From Candidatus Mnemosynella bozhongmuii (lineage in GTDB: Archaea; Halobacteriota; Archaeoglobi; Mnemosynellales; Mnemosynellaceae), in NCBI GenBank assembly GCA_014361165.1, contig JACIWD010000099.1, positions 1 to 9,744 on the forward strand: 9,744 nt of DNA, read 5' to 3'. This document shows positions 6,148 through 9,744 of the stretch, piece by piece (position 1 is the stretch's first letter; the number at the start of each line of letters is the position of its first letter). The notes beneath the pieces are model-generated. The model made no database searches. It worked only from the letters and a program-made list of their open reading frames with translations, and had not been told where the DNA came from. Made by a program: the position numbers and the translations under genes.

Positions 6148-7153
6148 TTTTAGCTGTAACAATCTTCTTGGCTGCGACAATCTTGGAGGGGCTGTATGTA
6201 TTGCCAAGATCGCAAATATCGACGATTGAGAACCCGCAGGATTCAATGATCTCGCAGAACTCTGGTGTCGAATAAACTCTGTCGGTGTCTTCAAGTATCG
6301 AGAACATCAGATCGAAGAAAACTGCTGTGGTATCCTCTCTGAGATCGTCGATGTACCAGTGCTTCGCTATAAGCAACCCGTTTTCGTTCAGGGAGTTGTG
6401 GACTTTCCTCAAAACGAGTTCGAGCTCTTCGCGAGGTCTGTAGAAGATGTCCGAAGCGAACACCATATCGTAACCGGAGCCTATGTCGTCCTTCGTGAAA
6501 TCTCCGGCTATCAGGTTAACCTTGTCTCCGACGAACTTCTTCGCAACTTCGATTACGTGCGGCAGGTCGAAGAGATACACGTCGGCCTCTGGATTTATTT
6601 CTTTAAAAGCCAGCGCGTATAACCCGTGACCTCCTCCTAAATCGAGAATCTTCCTCGCCTTCATGAACTCCGGAACTTCTTTGAGGATTTCCACGGTTCT
6701 CGGCAGATCCCACCTTACAGCCCCTTCAGCCATCGCGAGTATGAAGCTTTCGTCAAAAACGGAATGAAATCTCTGGAATCCGAGGGGTCCGTTTCTTAAG
6801 GCTTCCTCAAGTCTTCCCCACCTTTCCTGCCTTGTCTTTTTGTAAAGCTTTATGAGGTTCCCCTGGTAATATGGCGAATCACTCACGAAAAAGACTCTCG
6901 AAACCTCTGTCAAAGCGTACTTCCCGTTAGTTTCCCTCAAAAAGCCGGAAGCTGCTAAGGCATTGCACAGCTTCTTTGTAATCCTTTCGTTGAGGTTCAA
7001 CTCTCTGGCAACCTCCTCAGCGCTCCTCGGCTTCTTGAACGCATCGAACAGTTTGTGCTCAACGGCTACAGCGAGAACCATGAACCTCTCCACCGAGTGG
7101 GCGAGCTCGGAAATTATACTTGGATCGACCGGAGGGTAGTCGAGACACCTCAT
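6140..7153 (-). CDS. SAM-dependent methyltransferase of the COMT/acetylserotonin O-methyltransferase type
   Basis: This is a class I SAM methyltransferase with an N-terminal winged-helix dimerisation domain (about 12-90, with RSAEEVARELNLNERITKKL) followed by a Rossmann catalytic domain. SAM-binding motif I is ILDLGGGHG (169-177), the acidic residue that contacts the ribose is Asp196 in FDLP, and the second SAM loop is GDF (217-219). Lys264-His265-Trp266 in the later strand region sits roughly where the catalytic His of plant-type O-methyltransferases occurs. Length (337) is normal. Relatives methylate hydroxyl groups on aromatic or tetrapyrrole-like small molecules; the acceptor here is unknown. 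An ATG at 7159 overlaps the SBP2 stop (ATGA) but abuts the GGAGGT site. The ATG at 7153 lies six bases from that site and is preferred. It lies between SBP2 and the cupin gene in the operon, so its substrate is likely the transported ligand or a precursor of it. Confidence 0.9.
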   Translation of the reverse strand: MRCLDYPPVDPSIISELAHSVERFMVLAVAVEHKLFDAFKKPRSAEEVARELNLNERITKKLCNALAASGFLRETNGKYALTEVSRVFFVSDSPYYQGNLIKLYKKTRQERWGRLEEALRNGPLGFQRFHSVFDESFILAMAEGAVRWDLPRTVEILKEVPEFMKARKILDLGGGHGLYALAFKEINPEADVYLFDLPHVIEVAKKFVGDKVNLIAGDFTKDDIGSGYDMVFASDIFYRPREELELVLRKVHNSLNENGLLIAKHWYIDDLREDTTAVFFDLMFSILEDTDRVYSTPEFCEIIESCGFSIVDICDLGNTYSPSKIVAAKKIVTAKRG

Positions 7154-7155
7154 TT

Positions 7156-8199
7156 TCATACCTCCGAGAGATTGAAATCCTCCTTCAACTTCGTGTAAAG
7201 CCCGTCAACTCCGTAAAAGAACTTGAGAATTTCGTTGGCCTCCTTCTCCACATCATAGTCAAACTTATCAGGGTGAAGAACCTTGGCGTACGCCATAATA
7301 TTTATCACGAAGCACTCCGGATACCATCCAACCCATCCTATGAGGAGCTTGTAGACCTTTCCTTCCTTCACGGCTTTCACGGGCTGCCACTTCGGATCGT
7401 TCATCAAATCTTCGGGATTCGCACTTCCGAAGGCGTGGAGGATTATAACGTCTGGATTCCACTTAAGGGCATCTTCCATCGAAACCGTCACCCAAGGAGC
7501 TTTTGCTTCGGGCATGGCTTCGTTGACAACATTTATGCCGCCAGCGTATTTTACTGGAGATCCTGCCCATGCATGAGCTATAAGCACGGAATCTGCTCTG
7601 CTCTCATAAACTCTCGGCTTTTCAGCATCCGGAATTTTTGTTGTGACATCCGTCACGGTCTTTATCTTTCCTTCAAGATACGAGACCAGCTCTTCCGCCC
7701 TTTCCTCCTTTCCAACGACCTTTCCGATTATCGAGATTATATCGAGTGAGAACTCATGATCCGGAGGTGGCGAGACCCTGACGCAGACCACCGGTATTCC
7801 GAAGTCGTTCTGAATTTTGTTGGCCAACTCCACGTCTTCCGTTCTAACAAACACGACATCCGGTTTTAACTCCATAAGTTTTTCAAGGCTCAGAGTTCCT
7901 CTCACGGAGCTTCCCACATCCGGTATTTTCTCAAGCTTTTCCGGAAAAGCCCTGACCAGAACAGGATCGCGTTTGCTGTCGGTGTCGAGTCCGACAATCT
8001 TGTCCTCAACTCCAAGTGCTAAGAGAACTCTCGTAGCCTCGGGCCACAGGCTGACAACTCTTTCAACTTCACCAATCTCAACCTCCCTTCCCGCCTGATC
8101 AACGATTTTCGCTTTGATCTCCTTCTGCTCGGCGCATCCGCTCAGAGAGATCGTGAGAACAAGAGCCAAGAGAAGAAGTGATGAGATGATTTTCTTCAT
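7156..8199 (-). CDS. Class III ABC substrate-binding lipoprotein (FecB/BtuF-like), SBP2
   Basis: This is a second extracytoplasmic binding lipoprotein, also 347 residues. The signal segment (about 4-18) ends in the lipobox LSGC at 19-22, so Cys22 is the predicted lipid-anchored residue. Family motifs match SBP1: LWPEATRVLLALG, LSLEKLMELKPDVVFV, YAGGINV (218-224), WNPDVII (247-253) and KEGKVYK (278-284). From residue 218 to the end the two proteins align without a gap, with about half of the residues identical by hand count. The middle region (about 140-215) differs strongly, and SBP2 has Cys296 and paired Trp residues (WVGW, 289-292) where SBP1 has Tyr. The ATG at 8199 overlaps the radical SAM stop in ATGA and follows GGAGG by about eight bases. 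No second permease follows, so it probably docks on the permease at 3319-4335. Confidence 0.92.
   Translation of the reverse strand: MKKIISSLLLLALVLTISLSGCAEQKEIKAKIVDQAGREVEIGEVERVVSLWPEATRVLLALGVEDKIVGLDTDSKRDPVLVRAFPEKLEKIPDVGSSVRGTLSLEKLMELKPDVVFVRTEDVELANKIQNDFGIPVVCVRVSPPPDHEFSLDIISIIGKVVGKEERAEELVSYLEGKIKTVTDVTTKIPDAEKPRVYESRADSVLIAHAWAGSPVKYAGGINVVNEAMPEAKAPWVTVSMEDALKWNPDVIILHAFGSANPEDLMNDPKWQPVKAVKEGKVYKLLIGWVGWYPECFVINIMAYAKVLHPDKFDYDVEKEANEILKFFYGVDGLYTKLKEDFNLSEV
7160..7165 (-). promoter_or_regulatory. Shine-Dalgarno site of the methyltransferase gene
   Basis: GGAGGT directly abuts the ATG at 7159 and lies six bases before the in-frame ATG at 7153, which makes the latter the more likely start. 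It sits in the last codons of the SBP2 gene. Confidence 0.6.
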
Positions 8200-9239
8200 T
8201 CAACGTCCGCCTCCATCCCCATCTCTCTGACTATCCTCGTTGTCAGAGGAAGCATGTTCACGAACTCTACATCACCGTTTCTTTCGATGATCGCTCCGGC
8301 GTGGTGGATTCTCCAAGATCCTGCTCTGTGAACGTGAGCTCCGAGATGAATCGCTCTGTTAGCTCCAGCCATTATCCAGAGCGGGAGAAGTCTGGGATCG
8401 TTCATCATACCTCCGAAGGATATGTCCAGAGTTCTGAGCACGAGCCTCGCAACTGCTCCAACCTTTGCAACCTCAAAGGGGTTGGCCATCGGTCTTTTCT
8501 CAAAAGGCGTTCCGGGAATCGGGTTCAATCCAGTTATGCAGACATGGCTTAGATTTTCGAATTTCTTGAGCCAGAAGATGTGCTTGACGTAATCCTCGTA
8601 ACTGCTCCCCAATCCAACCATAATGACGCTGTTAAGACCAAGACCAACTTCATTTATCTCCTCTGCAAGCTTCATTCTCGCCTCAAGACTATCTCCCGGC
8701 TTTGCTTCTCTGAAAACCTCTGGATTTATAGTTTCCAGACTGCTGGCAACTTCTTTTACTCCGAGCTCTTTCAACTTAATAAGATCCTCTCTTGTCAAAG
8801 AGGGGCCCACGTTCACCCATATGTCCATGGAAGAAACTTTTCTGATTGCCTGCACAGCGCTGATGATCTTCTCGCCTGCTCCCTCGCGAGACGTCCCGCC
8901 ACCGATCTCCACTCTTTTTGTTCCTGTCTCTGCTATTAGTCTGGCTCCGAGCTCAACCTCATCGATCGTCAGAGTTCTGTCAGCGAAATCTGGTCGATTC
9001 CCGGCGGATCTGCTGCAGTATTTGCATGGAGGATTCATATTGCACGGAGTTAGAGACCCCATGAAGCCATCAAACTTAAATAAGGGTCCTACTTCCTCAT
9101 CCCTCACCTTGGATGCAACTCTTGCGAGCTCTGAGAACTCAGAGGTTGTTCTGATACCTTTAAGAAGCTGAAGTGCTTCTGTTTCACTTATTCCATCACT
9201 TTCAGCACTCCTGAGCACATCTGTTATTACTTCTGGCAT
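8196..9239 (-). CDS. Radical SAM enzyme of the BioB/HydE/PylB/HmdB group with a CX5CX2C cluster motif
   Basis: This enzyme should use a [4Fe-4S] cluster and S-adenosylmethionine to start a radical reaction; the substrate is unknown. The cluster-binding cysteines are Cys66, Cys72 and Cys75 in PCNMNPPCKYCSRS. The spacing is CX5CX2C, not the usual CX3CX2C, and this spacing has been described for HmdB of iron-hydrogenase cofactor synthesis. Other group features are EIGGGTS (111-117, the SAM-amine loop), SSLETINPEVF (166-176), VGLGSSYEDYV (208-218) and LNPIPGTPFE (238-247), which closely resembles the biotin synthase LNPI-GTP segment. The C-terminal part carries five histidines between 298 and 313. 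No Hmd or hcg genes are in the window. It is the first gene of the operon. No Shine-Dalgarno site precedes the ATG at 9239, and the promoter lies immediately upstream, consistent with a leaderless mRNA. Its stop overlaps the SBP2 start. Confidence 0.9.
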   Translation of the reverse strand: MPEVITDVLRSAESDGISETEALQLLKGIRTTSEFSELARVASKVRDEEVGPLFKFDGFMGSLTPCNMNPPCKYCSRSAGNRPDFADRTLTIDEVELGARLIAETGTKRVEIGGGTSREGAGEKIISAVQAIRKVSSMDIWVNVGPSLTREDLIKLKELGVKEVASSLETINPEVFREAKPGDSLEARMKLAEEINEVGLGLNSVIMVGLGSSYEDYVKHIFWLKKFENLSHVCITGLNPIPGTPFEKRPMANPFEVAKVGAVARLVLRTLDISFGGMMNDPRLLPLWIMAGANRAIHLGAHVHRAGSWRIHHAGAIIERNGDVEFVNMLPLTTRIVREMGMEADVE

Positions 9240-9257
9240 GAGTGGTAATACTGAAGA

Positions 9258-9278
9258 GTTAAAACTTAAACCTTTCGG
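9258..9278 (-). promoter_or_regulatory. Archaeal promoter (BRE/TATA) of the eight-gene operon
   Basis: On the minus strand CCGAAAGG (9271-9278) resembles a BRE and is followed by the T/A-rich TATA-like stretch GTTTAAGTTTTAA (9259-9271). The TATA centre is about 27 bases before the ATG at 9239, so transcription should start at or within a few bases of the start codon. A partial dyad GTTnAAnnTTnAAC (9258-9271) covers the TATA element and could be an operator. Confidence 0.6.
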
Positions 9279-9301
9279 TAAGATAGCAGAGCAGAGTGAT
9301 T

Positions 9302-9339
9302 AAAAATCTCTTTGAAAAAGACGCGAGAAAATAGAAAAA
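9302..9339 (-). terminator. T-rich terminator region of the thermosome gene
   Basis: Downstream of the thermosome stop, the minus strand carries three T5 runs (9335-9339, 9315-9319 and 9302-9306) with further T-rich bases between them. Archaeal RNA polymerase and FttA terminate at such U-rich tracts without needing a hairpin. The tracts end about 24 bases before the BRE of the next operon. Confidence 0.6.
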
Positions 9340-9354
9340 GATGAGAAGAGAGTT

Positions 9355-9744
9355 TCAGAACTCTTCTCCGCCCATCTCCGACTTCATTTCTTCCTCGCTT
9401 AGCTTCTTCGCAGCTATGACATCATCGATTCTCAGAATCATCACAGCCGCTTCAGTCGCCGAGCGAATCGCCTGAGTTTTAACTTTCAGCGGCTCGACAA
9501 CTCCTTCTTTGAGCATGTCAACGACTTCGCCTGTGAAGACATTCAGACCAGCAGACTTCTCTCCTCTCTCGTGAGCGGCCTTCAGATCGACTATTGTATC
9601 AATTGGATCAAGTCCTGCGTTCTCTGCGAGGGTCTTCGGAATGATTTCCATTGCCTCCGCAAATGCCTCGGCTGCGAGCTGCTCTCTTCCTGAGAGAGTT
9701 GCGGCAAACTCTCTCAGTCTGAGGGAGAGCTCTATCTCCGGAGC
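9355..9744 (-). CDS. Thermosome subunit (group II chaperonin), C-terminal fragment; gene continues beyond the window
   Basis: This is the C-terminal 129 codons of an archaeal chaperonin subunit, which forms double-ring ATP-dependent folding chambers in the cytoplasm. Reading from the window edge, the frame begins APEIELSLRLREFAATLSG and continues through GREQLAAEAFAEAMEIIP, TLAENAGLDPID and LRIDDVIAAKK, which is the conserved end of the equatorial domain. An ATG at 9651 is internal Met, not a start. The tail after Lys is short (SEEEMKSEMGGEEF) and has only one GG pair, whereas many thermosomes end in longer Gly/Met-rich tails. The gene reads in the same direction as the operon but is separated from it by a terminator-like T-rich region and a promoter, so it is probably a separate unit. 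Confidence 0.96.
   Translation of the reverse strand, partial: APEIELSLRLREFAATLSGREQLAAEAFAEAMEIIPKTLAENAGLDPIDTIVDLKAAHERGEKSAGLNVFTGEVVDMLKEGVVEPLKVKTQAIRSATEAAVMILRIDDVIAAKKLSEEEMKSEMGGEEF
9690..9717. repeat. Perfect 11-bp inverted repeat within the thermosome coding region
   Basis: CTGAGAGAGTT (9690-9700) and AACTCTCTCAG (9707-9717) are exact reverse complements separated by six bases. In the thermosome mRNA they would form an 11-bp stem. An imperfect third arm (CTGAGGGAGAG, 9719-9729) could pair with one arm instead. Confidence 0.6.

Noticed and set aside
5239..6275. Several open frames on the plus strand opposite the cupin, split-barrel and methyltransferase genes
   Set aside because: They are Ser/Leu/Pro-rich products of reading the complement of charged-residue codons; the minus-strand genes have clear domains and strong ribosome-binding sites.
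9129..9144. 16-bp palindrome CTCTGAGAACTCAGAG in the 5' coding part of the radical SAM gene
   Set aside because: Inverted repeats with 7-bp arms are expected several times by chance in a window of this size, and this one lies about 95-110 bases inside the coding region.
8196..9239. Calling the first gene biotin synthase or hmdB outright
   Set aside because: The cysteine spacing differs from BioB, and no hmd or hcg genes or biotin genes are nearby; only the family group can be supported.
5333..9239. Equating the cluster with a HutWXZ/ChuW-type heme degradation system
   Set aside because: HutW/ChuW are HemN-like radical SAM proteins with a different cysteine motif, and the split-barrel protein here looks like a generic archaeal PNPOx-like member; the similarity is only by analogy.
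9240..9354. Cobalamin or other riboswitch upstream of the operon
   Set aside because: The promoter sits about 27 bases before the start codon, leaving no leader RNA, and the rest of the gap is the T-rich end of the thermosome unit.
1..9744. CRISPR array, tRNA or rRNA gene, insertion sequence, prophage or attachment site
   Set aside because: No regularly spaced repeats, cloverleaf-like sequences, transposase motifs or flanking direct repeats were seen; the window is almost fully coding with ordinary housekeeping and transport genes.

Overview
The window is archaeal, and the gene set points to a hyperthermophilic euryarchaeote, probably of the Archaeoglobales; that placement is an inference. 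The archaeal markers are a self-processing 20S proteasome beta subunit, a KH/metallo-beta-lactamase/beta-CASP transcription termination factor (FttA/aCPSF1) and a group II chaperonin (thermosome). Genes are tightly packed, arginine is mostly encoded by AGA/AGG, and Shine-Dalgarno sites are strong and match an archaeal 16S 3' end. No tRNA, rRNA, CRISPR array, insertion sequence or phage gene was seen, and no gap without a gene exceeds 115 bases.

Left part (1-2580, + strand): psmB is followed after 24 bases by fttA, probably as one transcription unit for protein turnover and transcription 3'-end formation. A few bases at the left edge may be the end of an upstream gene.

Centre and right (2577-9239, - strand): one compact eight-gene operon. 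In transcription order it encodes a BioB/HmdB-like radical SAM enzyme with a CX5CX2C cluster motif, a lipoprotein substrate-binding protein (SBP2), a COMT-like SAM methyltransferase, a small cupin, a split-barrel flavin-type protein, a second paralogous binding lipoprotein (SBP1), a FecCD/BtuC-type permease and its ATPase. Neighbouring genes overlap or lie within ten bases. A TATA/BRE promoter sits so close to the first ATG that the mRNA is predicted to be leaderless. The last three genes form a complete importer of the iron-complex/cobalamin/heme class. The first five suggest that a metal chelate or metallocofactor is bound, imported and chemically made or remodelled by radical SAM and methyl-transfer chemistry. 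The ligand cannot be read from the sequence.

Right edge (9355-9744, - strand): the C-terminal part of a thermosome subunit, followed by T-rich tracts that look like an archaeal terminator. The operon and fttA converge so tightly that their stop codons overlap.
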